Translations under genes and position numbers: made by a program | Origin: AC-32 sp963788215 | GTDB lineage: Bacteria > Actinomycetota > Thermoleophilia > Gaiellales > Gaiellaceae | Direction: 5' to 3' | NCBI GenBank assembly: GCA_963788215.1 | Contig: CAWBFX010000004.1 | Location: 1-22,450 of the forward strand | Length of the DNA stretch: 22,450 bases | The notes under the pieces: model-generated | Told to the model about the DNA's origin: nothing | Databases searched by the model: none | What the model saw: only the letters and a program-made list of their open reading frames with translations | Part shown: one piece after another, positions 1-7,518 of the stretch | How the letters are laid out: every line of letters starts with the position of its first letter | Numbering within the stretch: the first letter of the stretch is position 1

Positions 1-18
1 CACGAGTATGTACCCCAT
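1..18 (-). CDS. yajC: Start of a probable preprotein translocase subunit YajC (partial)
   Basis: An ATG two bases after the tgt stop opens a frame reading MGYILV before the window ends. It is preceded by GGAGG with a seven-base spacer, one of the clearest ribosome binding sites in the window. In many bacteria tgt is followed by yajC, secD and secF, and YajC proteins begin with a short hydrophobic segment of this kind. Six residues cannot prove identity. The call rests on context and the ribosome binding site. Confidence 0.35.
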
Positions 19-20
19 TC

Positions 21-1134
21 CTATACCTCCAAAGGCTGCAGTCGTTCGAGCGCGGCCGCCTTGTACGAGCTCAGCTCTCCTCGTTCGATCGCGCTGCGCG
101 CGCCTGCGACGAGGTCGAGCACGAAGCGGAGATTATGCAGGGTCAGCAGGCGGTGGCCGAGCAGCTCTTGCTGGTTCACGAGGTGGCGCAGGTAGGCGCG
201 CGAGAAGCGCTCGCAGGCGGGACAGCCGCAGCCCTCGTCGAGCGGTCGCGGGTCGCGGGCGAAGCGGGCGTTGCGCAGGTTGAGGCGGCCGTCCCGCGTG
301 AGGGCAGTGCCGGTGCGCGCGTTGCGGGTCGGCAGGACGCAGTCGAACATGTCGATCCCGCGCTCGATCACCTCGAGGATGCCCTCCGGGTCGCCGATGC
401 CCATGAAGTAGCGGGGCGTGGTCCTGCGGGAGAAGCTCGGCGGCCGTGGCGGTCGCCTCGAACATCTGCGGCCGAGGCTCGCCGATCGCGAGCCCGCCGA
501 GCGCGTAGCCGTCGAAGCCGACCTCGGCGATCTCGTCGATCGACCGGCGGCGGAGCTCGGGATCCGTGCCGCCCTGGGCGATGCCGAACAGGAGCTGGCC
601 GGGGGCGCGCGGGGCCTGTTTCTGACGCTGCGCCCAGAGCGTCGTCAGGCGGACCGCTTCGCCCAGCTCGGCGCCTGTGGCGTCGGCCGGCGGACAGACG
701 TCGAGGCACATGGCGATGTCGGAGCCGAGCTCGGCCTGAACGCGGGCCGCGAGCTCGGGCGTGAAGCGCTCGAGGTCGCCGTCGTAGACCGAACGGAAGG
801 TGACGCCCTCGTCGTCGCGGGCGACGATCGTGTCGCGGAGCGAGAAGACCTGGAAGCCGCCGGAGTCGGTCAGGATCGGCCCGTCCCAGGCCATGAAGCG
901 GTGGAGGCCACCGAGCTCCGCGATCGTCTCGGCACCAGGACGGAAATGGAGGTGGTAGGTGTTGCACAGCAAGATCTCGGCTCCGAGCGCGCGTAGTTCG
1001 TGCGGATCGACGCTCTTGACGGTCGCCTTGGTCCCGACGGGCATGAAAGCGGGGGTCCATAGCTCGCCGTGGGCCGTCCGCAGCACTCCCGTCCGTGCAG
1101 CACCGTCTGTCGCGTTGAGGGCGAACGTGGCCAC
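21..1134 (-). CDS. tgt: Queuine/preQ1 tRNA-guanine transglycosylase, frameshifted near 413-430
   Basis: Swaps guanine-34 of GUN-anticodon tRNAs for the queuosine precursor preQ1, in the cytoplasm. The GTG start at 1134 gives the usual N-terminus (VATFALNATDG). Visible family marks are MPVGTKATVK, CNTYHL, LTDSGGFQVFSLRD with the conserved Asp (about residue 90), the QGG loop, DMFDCVLPTR with the nucleophilic Asp, and a C-terminal zinc site CGCPACERF followed by RHL. The frame changes between 413 and 430. Adding one base to the GGG at 428-430 and one to the GGGG at 413-416 (plus-strand positions) gives LLPAGPRPRYFMGIGDPEG, a normal family sequence of about 371 residues. It lies 14 bases after the membrane-protein gene and belongs to the queA operon. 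The frameshift is probably a sequencing error. Confidence 0.9.
26..30 (-). promoter_or_regulatory. Shine-Dalgarno GGAGG for the gene after tgt
   Basis: GGAGG on the minus strand lies inside the last codons of tgt, seven bases before the ATG at 18. It implies translational coupling to tgt and supports a real gene running off the left edge. Confidence 0.5.
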
Positions 1135-1148
1135 AGGCTCGTGCCGGC

Positions 1149-1961
1149 TCAGCAGTGCGGGCCGAGCGGGAGGTTCACCGGAAGCTGCTGCCGGCGAGTC
1201 AGCCCGAAGACCCGGTACCGCGTCAGGACGGCGAGCCTGAGGGTCCCGCACCCGCCGCGTGGCAGCGACAGCACGAGAAATCCGTCCGCGCCGGAAGCGA
1301 GGTGAAGCCGGCTGGGCTCCGTCGACACGATGGACGGCGCCGTGCTGATGCGGTCGATCGTGACACCGGTGCGCGCGGCGTTGTGAACCGTCACCTCGAA
1401 GCGGCGGGTCTTCGCGGCTGAGGCAGTCGGAACGACGTCGGCCGTCCAGAGCGGGTGCAGAAGGCCGTAGGACAGGACGAGCGAGCCGAGGATCGCGACG
1501 AGAATCGCCGCCACCGGGAGCGACAAGCGGTCGTCGTGCTTGCCGATCCAGTAGCGGATGAGCACGACCGCGACGCAGAACCCGAAGAGCCCACCCACCG
1601 GATGGTCCACGGCGAGCGGGATCCAGCCGGTGAAAAACAGGGCGAATGCGAGGCGACTGTCCGAGACCTGCGGGTGCCTCCGCCGCAGCCACCACGAAGT
1701 GGCCACCGTGGTCAGGACGAGTGCGATCGCGATCACCGCGCTGTTCGCGAACGTGCTCCAGGCGCCGTTATCGGCGTAGGGCCACTCGTTCAGCGTCCCG
1801 GGATGCGATCCGTACGGCTGGGAGATCGCTCCGAAGACCCTGCCCACGCCGTAGAGCATGAAGAGCGCTGCGGCACCGAGAAACCAGCCGACGACGAGCG
1901 AAAACGAGGAATGGATCCATCCCGGCAGCTGCGGCTCGACGGGATATGCGACGGACGTCAC
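1149..1961 (-). CDS. Unknown multi-pass membrane protein with C-terminal exported domain
   Basis: Not recognised. The 270-residue protein shows hydrophobic segments at about 20-40, 70-90, 103-137 (probably two spans) and 147-167. A polar, beta-rich C-terminal part (about 172-270) follows and probably lies outside the membrane. The start is GTG. A TAGAAT box ends six bases before it and includes the stop codon of the upstream acetyltransferase gene, so a leaderless internal promoter is possible. Its stop is 14 bases before tgt. Nothing in the sequence links it to queuosine; co-transcription is the only clue. The frame is uninterrupted. Confidence 0.75.
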   Translation of the reverse strand: MTSVAYPVEPQLPGWIHSSFSLVVGWFLGAAALFMLYGVGRVFGAISQPYGSHPGTLNEWPYADNGAWSTFANSAVIAIALVLTTVATSWWLRRRHPQVSDSRLAFALFFTGWIPLAVDHPVGGLFGFCVAVVLIRYWIGKHDDRLSLPVAAILVAILGSLVLSYGLLHPLWTADVVPTASAAKTRRFEVTVHNAARTGVTIDRISTAPSIVSTEPSRLHLASGADGFLVLSLPRGGCGTLRLAVLTRYRVFGLTRRQQLPVNLPLGPHC

Positions 1962-1967
1962 ATTCGG

Positions 1968-1973
1968 ATTCTA
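1968..1973 (-). promoter_or_regulatory. Candidate -10 box TAGAAT for the membrane-protein gene
   Basis: TAGAAT is followed by six bases and then the GTG start at 1961. The first three bases are the TAG stop of the acetyltransferase gene. The spacing suits a leaderless transcript beginning at the start codon. No -35 box was assigned. Confidence 0.4.
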
Positions 1974-2474
1974 CGGTCCGGTGCCGCCAACTCTTCGCTC
2001 GAACAGCGTCGCCTTGAAGTCCTCGAAGACCGCCTCGCCGCGCGGCTCGAACCCGAGCCGCTCGTAGTACTCCTCCAGCACTACGTTGTCGCGCATGCAG
2101 TCGAGCCGGAGGAGCTCACGGCCGGCTGCAGCGACCTGCGCCTCGGCCCAGTCCAGCAGACGCTCGCCGAGCCGCAACCCCGCGTACGCCCGCCGCACCG
2201 CGATCGCGTGCACGTACCCGGCGACCGGCGGCTGCTCGCCCCAGAAGTCCGGATCGCTCCAGAGGAGCGCGAACGTCGCCGCCGGCTTGCCGCCCACCCG
2301 CGCCAGGTAGAGCTCGCCGCGGTCCAGCAGCGCCGCCACGCGATCGCGCGGGAACGGATCCGGCCACTGCCGGATCCCTCGCTCGAGCAGCCAGCGGGCG
2401 GCCTCCGAGAGGATCGCCACGACGTCGTCGAGGTCGTCCGGCTCCGCCCGGCGCACGTCCAGATCGCCCTTCAT
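1971..2474 (-). CDS. GNAT-family N-acetyltransferase
   Basis: This 167-residue protein has the GNAT fold pattern. An N-terminal strand and helix (MKGDLDVRRAEPDDLDDVV) come first. The central strand VHAIAVRRAYAGLRLGERLL carries the acetyl-CoA pyrophosphate-binding turn, and a late NVVLEEYYERLGFEPRGE motif is typical of the C-terminal half. It would transfer an acetyl group from acetyl-CoA to an amine on an unknown substrate in the cytoplasm. Its ATG overlaps the TGA of queA (ATGA), so translation is probably coupled. The stop is ten bases before the membrane-protein start. The frame is intact. Confidence 0.85.
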   Translation of the reverse strand: MKGDLDVRRAEPDDLDDVVAILSEAARWLLERGIRQWPDPFPRDRVAALLDRGELYLARVGGKPAATFALLWSDPDFWGEQPPVAGYVHAIAVRRAYAGLRLGERLLDWAEAQVAAAGRELLRLDCMRDNVVLEEYYERLGFEPRGEAVFEDFKATLFERRVGGTGP

Positions 2475-3423
2475 AGGATGAGCATCGCGTCGCCGAAGCT
2501 GTAGAAGCGATACCGCTCCTCGATCGCGAGCCGGTACAGACGGCGCGTTTCCTCGACCCCCGCGAACGCCATCACGAGCGCGAGCAGCGTCGAGCGTGGC
2601 AGGTGGAAGTTTGTCAGGAGAGCGTTCACGCGCCGGAACTCGACGCCCGGCGTGATGAAGAGGTCGGTCCGCCCGCTGAGAGGCCCACCGCGCGCGAGGG
2701 TCTCGAGCACGCGGACCGTGGTCGTGCCGACCGCGAGCACGTGCTCCGCTCCCCGGACCCGCTCCCATGCCTCCGGCGCAACCTCGTAGCGCTCGCTGTG
2801 CAGCTCGTGGTCGGCGAGCGACTCGGCGGCGACCGGACGGAAGGTGTCGAGACCGACGTGCAGCGTGACTCTCTCCACCTCAAGCCGCGCGAGCACCTCC
2901 GGCGTGAAATGCAGGCCCGCCGTGGGCGCGGCCGCCGAGCCCTCCTGCGCCGCGTAGACCGTCTGGTAGCGCTCCGGGTCGTCGAGCCGCTCGGTGATGT
3001 AGGGCGGCAGCGGGGCCTCCCCGGACGGCTCGACCTCCAGCCGGAGGCGCCGCGGCCCTCGCCGAGCGGCTCCAGCAGCTCGACCGGACCGAGGCGCTGC
3101 CCGCCTGAGACGACGAGAGGCCGGGCGAGCCCTCCCAGAGCCCATCCGCGCCGAGCCGTTCCAGCAGGAGCACCTCGGCCTCTTCCCGCCCGGCCGCCGC
3201 AGCCGCAGCCGCGCGGGAAGCACGCGATGTCGTTCACGACGGTCAGGGTCCCCCCGCCGTCCAGCAAAGCGCCCAGCTCATCCAGCAGCTCGTCGAAGCG
3301 CCGCGGCCGGACGTCGCCGGTCGCGCGCTCGTAGACCAGGAGCCGCGAGCGGTCGCGCCGCTCGAGCGGCCGCTGGGCGATGAGCTCGGGCGGGAGCTCG
3401 TAGTCCAGCTCCGAGATGTCCAT
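2471..3423 (-). CDS. queA: S-adenosylmethionine:tRNA ribosyltransferase-isomerase, several frameshifts
   Basis: Adds the ribosyl part of SAM to preQ1 in tRNA to make epoxyqueuosine. The N-terminus MDISELDYELPPELIAQ and the later blocks PLPPYI, APTAGLHFT, HVGLDTFRPV, LLTNFHLPRSTL and YRFYSFGDAMLIL are diagnostic. The frame changes four times between about 3056 and 3226. Each is repaired by adding one base, three of them at CCC runs on the plus strand (3056-3058, 3130-3132, 3185-3187) and one near 3224. The repaired product is about 318 residues. The 2471-3050 part is clean. Residues 90-130 stay uncertain after repair, so further small errors are possible. Its stop overlaps the acetyltransferase start. 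Confidence 0.88.
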
Positions 3424-3432
3424 CCGACGCGA

Positions 3433-3442
3433 ACGGTACCGT
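3433..3442. promoter_or_regulatory. Palindrome ACGGTACCGT between divergent starts
   Basis: A perfect 10-base palindrome lies almost midway between the queA ATG (3423, minus) and the ATG at 3451 (plus). Because it contains TACCGT on both strands, it offers a TANNNT -10 box in each direction, 9 bases before queA and 8 bases before the plus-strand start. It could instead be an operator. This is inference from spacing and symmetry. Confidence 0.35.
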
Positions 3443-3450
3443 CGGCGCCC

Positions 3451-3930
3451 ATGACCGACGACGCGATCGAGGGGCTCGAAAGCGGCTCGAAGAGGCAGCC
3501 GAGGGCCGGCCCGACGGGCGCGGTCAACGCTGTCCTCGAGCGGGCGCGGGCCCAGGTGGAAGAGCCTCGCCAAGACGGCCGCGCAGATCGAGGCGACGCT
3601 GCCGGCGAAGATCGACGACGCGCCTCAGGAGGCCTCCGCGAGCAGGTCAGGCCGGTCGGCGAAACCTCGCCGAGATCCGCGGGCTCTCGAACCAGGTGAT
3701 CCGCCGGCTCGAACGGATCGAGGGCGGCAACCCCGCCGAGCGGCACGCGCGTGTCGACGACCTCGGCGCCTGGTCGACCTGATCACGTCCGGCTGGAAAG
3801 CAGTGGACGACCCTCCGCCTCGGGGCGATCGAGAAGAGCCTGCAGACCGGTGAGGGCGCGATCGTCTACCGGATCGAAGAGCGCTGGACGGCCGAGGGCG
3901 AGGTCAAGACGAAGATCAACTGCCGCTGTC
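3451..3930 (+). pseudogene. Damaged frame for a helical, probably coiled-coil protein
   Basis: Not recognised. The ATG at 3451 begins MTDDAIEGLESG, but the frame soon drifts. Plausible protein can be read only in pieces: SLAKTAAQIEATLPAKIDDA near 3571, NLAEIRGLSNQVIRRLERIE near 3663, LVDLITSGWKAVDD near 3771 and GEGAIVYRIEERWTAEGEV near 3852. The pieces are rich in Leu, Ile, Glu and Arg in heptad-like spacing, which suggests long helices. It diverges from queA and its end runs into the C-terminus of the minus-strand UbiA-like gene. Either a real gene with many base-calling errors or true decay is possible. The coding call is tentative. Confidence 0.35.
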
Positions 3931-4790
3931 GCGGCGACCCAGAGGAAGACCGCGACGACGATCGGCAGATCGGTCAGCAGCACGTGCTCCGGCTCCTCGC
4001 CGAGATCGTCGCGGTGCACCAGCAGCAGGTAGCGGAAGAGGCCGAAGACCACGAACGGAATCGTGGCCATCAGGGCCTGCGAGTCGCGTGCGGTGAAGTG
4101 TAGAGTGAGTACGCGATCATGGTGCAGGCGGCGGTGATCGCGATCAGCTGGTCGACGAGCCCAGCGGGTAGCCCTCGACACGGGCCGGCCCGAACTGTGG
4201 TGCCAACTAGGACGAGCTCTCTTCGCCGCTTTGCCAGCGTCAGGAACAAGCGAGCAAGGGCGGTGCAGAGGAGGAGCCACGACGAGATCGGACGTCGACC
4301 GTCGCCGCGCCTGCTGCCGCGCGAACCACGAAAGCCGCGATCGCGAACACGTCCAGGAGCACGAGGTGCTCGAGACCAAGGCTGTAGCCGGAGGCGCCGG
4401 GAACCCGGCGAGGAAGGACCGACGCGAGCCCAGCCAACGCGCCTCGCCGACGCCTGCTGCAGCCGTGAGCATTGGGCCAAGCGCGACCCGCCAGGCCGGC
4501 CGGCACCAAATCGCGTGCGCATCGCCTGCTGGCGCTCCACAGGGCGGAGATGCTCGCGGCCTCCTGGTCGCGCAGGTCGTCTCGATGATGTAGGCCGAGC
4601 TTGAGACAACGAAGTAGGCCGCGAAGCACAGAACGCCTCGCCGAGCGCGCGGCGTCGTGAAGCTTCTCGCTGCGCTGAAAACAATCCCTGCGGGCACGAG
4701 TAGGATCCTCGGCGCGATGCCGCGGCCGCACCGCTGCGAAGTGTGCCGCAGCGGGTAGCGAGCGTCGGCGCGGGGCCTCGACGAGACGTC
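3905..4790 (-). pseudogene. Decaprenyl-phosphate phosphoribosyltransferase (UbiA family), heavily damaged
   Basis: The enzyme type joins phosphoribosyl pyrophosphate to decaprenyl phosphate at the membrane, the first step to decaprenyl-phosphoryl arabinose. Family blocks appear in order but in changing frames: ILLVPAGIVFSAARSF, YFVVSSSAYII, DLRDQEA (remnant of the NDxxDxxxD motif), YSLGLEHLVLLDVFAIAAF, VRAAAGA, SSWLLLCTALARLFLTLAKR, LVDQLIAITAACTMIAYSLY and IPFVVFGLFRYLLLVH. The basic motif after the first Asp cluster (normally HPxKRxRP) is altered even in its best frame (LRPVERQQ), so substitutions as well as indels are present. The start is uncertain, near 4745-4790, and the end near 3905-3925 is also approximate. 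It follows the damaged histidine kinase closely. Confidence 0.7.
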
Positions 4791-4799
4791 GGGCGGGAA

Positions 4800-6205
4800 C
4801 GGACACCCGCCGCAAAATTCTGTCTGCCACGAGGGGCGCGTCGCAACAACCGGCTCGAAGCGGTCGTCCTCTGCCGGCGTCGACTCGAGGGTCGATCGTG
4901 GCCCCCGAAGCGCGTCCGCGAGCTCGTGGGCGATCGCGAGCCGAAGGCCTGTCTCGTCTTCTTCGTCGCGACGAGAACGGCTGGATGATCCGTTCTTGCT
5001 CCGCAGGCGCGATCCCGGGCCCGGTGTCGCTTAATTGTCAACGTACATCCTTCTGTTCTGTTGTGGCCAGCTCGAGCTGGATCTTTCTGCTGTTTTGCGT
5101 CCAGCGGAAGGCATCGAACAGCAAGTTCGAGATGATCTGGAGCACCCGGTCGCCGTCCGAGACGATCACGGGCTTCGCCTCGACGGTCTGGCGGTAGTCG
5201 ATCCCGCGACGCCTGGCCTCCTCGCTGAAGGCGACGTACGCCCGCTCGATCAGCCGCTCCATCTCGACCTCTTCGCGATGGACGGTGAAACGGTGCGCTC
5301 CGAGCTTGGCGAGGTCGAGAACGTCGCCGACGAGCCGTTCGAGCCGCTCGGCCTCGGCCGCGATCACCGTCAGCGACGCGACCCGCGTCTCCTCGTCCGT
5401 GACGACCCCTTCGCGCAGCGCCTCGACGTGCCCGCGGATGGCGGTCAGCGGCGTGCGCAGCTCGTGCGAGACGCTCATCAGGAAGTTGCGCTCGAGCTGC
5501 TCTGCCTCGGCGAGACGCGCGGCCATGTCGCCGAAGCGCGTGGCGAGCTGGCCGATCTCGCCTCCGCCGGGGACCTGGGCACCTCGATGTCGTAGCGGCC
5601 AGCGGCGATCTCGTCGGCGGCCTGGGAGAGGGCGAGGACGGGCGTCGTGATCCGCCGCGAGAGGTACCAGGCAAAACCGCCCGCGACCGCGATCCCGGCG
5701 GCGAAGGCGATCAGTAGCCGTTCGATCAGCGAAAGCCACTGCTGGTTGAGGACGGTCTCGCGGCGGGCGACGACGATCGTGCCGAACGTGCGCTTGCCGA
5801 TGTTCAGCGGCCTCCCGCCGCGAGCAGCGTCTGGTCGCTGCCGGGGGGAGTGAACTCGAAGCGGCGCAACCGCTTCGGGAACGCCCGCGGGTTGGGGAGG
5901 ATCGTCCGCGGAATGTCGCCGAAGCCGACCTTCTCGCCGAAGAGCGGGACCCCGGCGTAGAAGATTCGGTCGCCGGTGGCGAGCTCGGCAGTCTTGGCCG
6001 GAAGGATCTGTGCGCCCGCCCGCTGCGAGTAGACCTTCGTCAGGCCGACGGCCTCTCGCGCGACCTCCGAGTACGCCTGCGCCCGCGCCCGGTTCTGCGC
6101 GTAGCTGCGGAAGAGGCGGAGCGCGATCGCCGCCGAGACGAGCCCGGCCACGACCACGCCGAGCAGGAAGAGCGCCGGGAGCTGGAACCGGAGCGAGCGC
6201 AGCAC
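4800..6205 (-). pseudogene. Two-component sensor histidine kinase, frameshifted and with an in-frame stop
   Basis: The GTG start at 6205, after GGGGAAAG, opens an N-terminal membrane anchor (about 8-28). A sensor region follows, then a second span (LLIAFAAGIAVAGGFAWYL), HAMP (SRRITTPVLALSQAADEIAA), HisKA with SHELRTPLTAIRG, and an ATPase domain. Adding one base at the CCC 5814-5816 and one near 5574 restores the first two breaks. From about 5150 onward the damage is worse. The N box reads NLLFDAFRWT, a TGA at 5038-5040 interrupts the frame just before DTGPGIAP, and a further shift leads to DETGLRLAIAHELADAL, where the G box has lost a Gly. It sits 15 bases after an intact response regulator, its expected partner. 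Either it is really inactive or this stretch is poorly sequenced. Confidence 0.8.
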
Positions 6206-6220
6206 GGCGCTTTCCCCGCC

Positions 6221-6928
6221 CTAGGCTTGGACGGCCGTGTCCCGCGGAGACGCGACTTTGTAGCCGACTCCCCAGACGGTGACGATCGGCGAGGCTTCGC
6301 CGAGCTTGCGGCGAAGCTGGCGCACGTGCACGTCGACGGTGCGCGTGTCGCCCGCGAAGGTGTAGCCCCAGACCCGCTCGAGCAGCTGGTCGCGCGTCAG
6401 GACGAGCCCGCGGTGGTCGAGTAGCTCCCACAGCAGATCGAACTCCTTGGGCGCGAGCTGCACCTCCGTGCCGGAGACGAGCACCTCGCGGCGGCCGACG
6501 TCGATCTCGAGGTCGCCGTGCTTGATCTGCTTCGTCTGCGCCTCGCGCCGCTCCGGGACGCTGCGACGCAGGATCGACTTCACGCGGGCGACGAGCTCCC
6601 GCGGGTTGAACGGCTTCGTCAGGTAGTCGTCCGCCCCGACCTCGAGCCCGATGATCTTGTCGACGTCCTCGTCGCGAGCGGTGAGCATCAGGATCGGCAC
6701 GTCGGACGTCTGGCGGATGCGGCGGCAGACCTCGAGCCCGTCGACGTCCGGAAGCATCAGGTCGAGCACGATCAAGCTCGGCTTCTCGGCAGCGACGCGC
6801 TCGAGCGCGTCGCGGCCGGTGCCGGCGGTCTGGATTCGGTAGCCCGCGTTCTTCAGGTAGAGGGCGACGAACGAGGCGATCGAGGTCTCGTCCTCGACCA
6901 CCAACACCGTCTGACCCTGGCTTGCCAT
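6221..6928 (-). CDS. OmpR/PhoB-family response regulator
   Basis: A cytoplasmic DNA-binding regulator of 235 residues. The receiver domain (about 7-122) has the acidic pair in VVEDE, phospho-acceptor Asp56 in LIVLDLMLPDVDG, the Thr of LMLTARDE and the Lys of YLTKPFNPREL. The winged-helix output domain (about 135-230) shows LAPKEFDLLWELLDHRG, RDQLLERVWGY and TVDVHVRQLRRKLG. All key residues are present, so it should work. The histidine-kinase gene follows after 15 bases and the small secreted-protein gene precedes by 25 bases, so the three are probably co-transcribed. A weak CATCCT box lies six bases before the ATG. Confidence 0.93.
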   Translation of the reverse strand: MASQGQTVLVVEDETSIASFVALYLKNAGYRIQTAGTGRDALERVAAEKPSLIVLDLMLPDVDGLEVCRRIRQTSDVPILMLTARDEDVDKIIGLEVGADDYLTKPFNPRELVARVKSILRRSVPERREAQTKQIKHGDLEIDVGRREVLVSGTEVQLAPKEFDLLWELLDHRGLVLTRDQLLERVWGYTFAGDTRTVDVHVRQLRRKLGEASPIVTVWGVGYKVASPRDTAVQA

Positions 6929-6953
6929 GTGCTCAGGATGCCAGAGGCTGCGG

Positions 6954-7436
6954 TCAGTTCCGCAGTGGGGTCGTACCCAGCGGGTACGTCGTCGGGTCCA
7001 CCGGGATGGCCTGGTAGGGCCCGCTGTCGAACGACATCACGCCGGTCGGAGTCGTCCCGTCGCCGGCGCCGTCGAAATTGACGGACCCTCGGCCGACCGC
7101 CGAGATGAAGGTGCCGGAGCCCTTCGTGGTGACGTTGTAGCGCCCGTCGAGCGCCCGGAACGAGAGCTTCCGGCCGGTGCACACGCTGGTCGCGGCGTCG
7201 ATCACGCGCAGCCGGCAGTGCCGGAACCTCGGCGACTGGCCGTCTGAGAGCGCGAGGTCGCGGATCCGGACGGAACCGTTCGCGATGCTGCCGATCGCGG
7301 TTCCGCGCAGCTTGAGCACGATCTTGCCCTTGCCGCGCTTGACGGAGAGCGTCCCGTCGGAACGCGTGGCCGCGGAGAGCATCGTCGGCGTCGCGAGGAC
7401 GCCGGCCGCTGCGAGAAGGAGAAGCAAACGGCTCAT
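6954..7436 (-). CDS. Small secreted beta-rich protein of unknown function
   Basis: A 160-residue protein with a signal peptide (about 1-22, MSRLLLLLAAAGVLATPTML). The mature part is built of short alternating hydrophobic segments (KIVLKLRGTAIGSIANGSV, RYNVTTKGSGTFISAVGRG), which suggests a small beta sandwich or barrel. Cys74 and Cys86 could form a disulfide. No catalytic motif is visible. It is the first gene upstream of the response regulator and kinase on the same strand, so it could be a sensed or regulated envelope component; that is inference from position only. It diverges from the dimethylformamidase-like gene with 82 bases between starts. Confidence 0.7.
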   Translation of the reverse strand: MSRLLLLLAAAGVLATPTMLSAATRSDGTLSVKRGKGKIVLKLRGTAIGSIANGSVRIRDLALSDGQSPRFRHCRLRVIDAATSVCTGRKLSFRALDGRYNVTTKGSGTFISAVGRGSVNFDGAGDGTTPTGVMSFDSGPYQAIPVDPTTYPLGTTPLRN

Positions 7437-7518
7437 GGCAGAGCAAAGTATCCGCGGTCGGGGTGTGTTCGACATAAACGGGTTGTTAGGAATCGGTAAA
7501 GCCCGCCACAATCGGATC
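7437..7518. promoter_or_regulatory. Divergent promoter region
   Basis: Eighty-two bases separate the starts of the secreted-protein gene (minus) and the dimethylformamidase-like gene (plus), and the region is more AT-rich than its flanks. Plus direction: TTGTTA (7483-7488), 18 bases, CACAAT (7507-7512), then six bases to the ATG, which fits a leaderless promoter. Minus direction: GATACT (7452-7447), ten bases before its ATG. Assigned by eye. Confidence 0.4.

Noticed and set aside
5038..5040. TGA in the kinase frame as a selenocysteine or recoded codon
   Set aside because: The stop falls between the ATPase strands just before DTGPGI, where families have no Cys, and the surrounding sequence is damaged; recoding is far less likely than error or decay.
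4070..5674. 534-residue minus-strand open frame
   Set aside because: It stitches together unrelated pieces of the damaged prenyltransferase and kinase in one frame and is not a protein in its own right.
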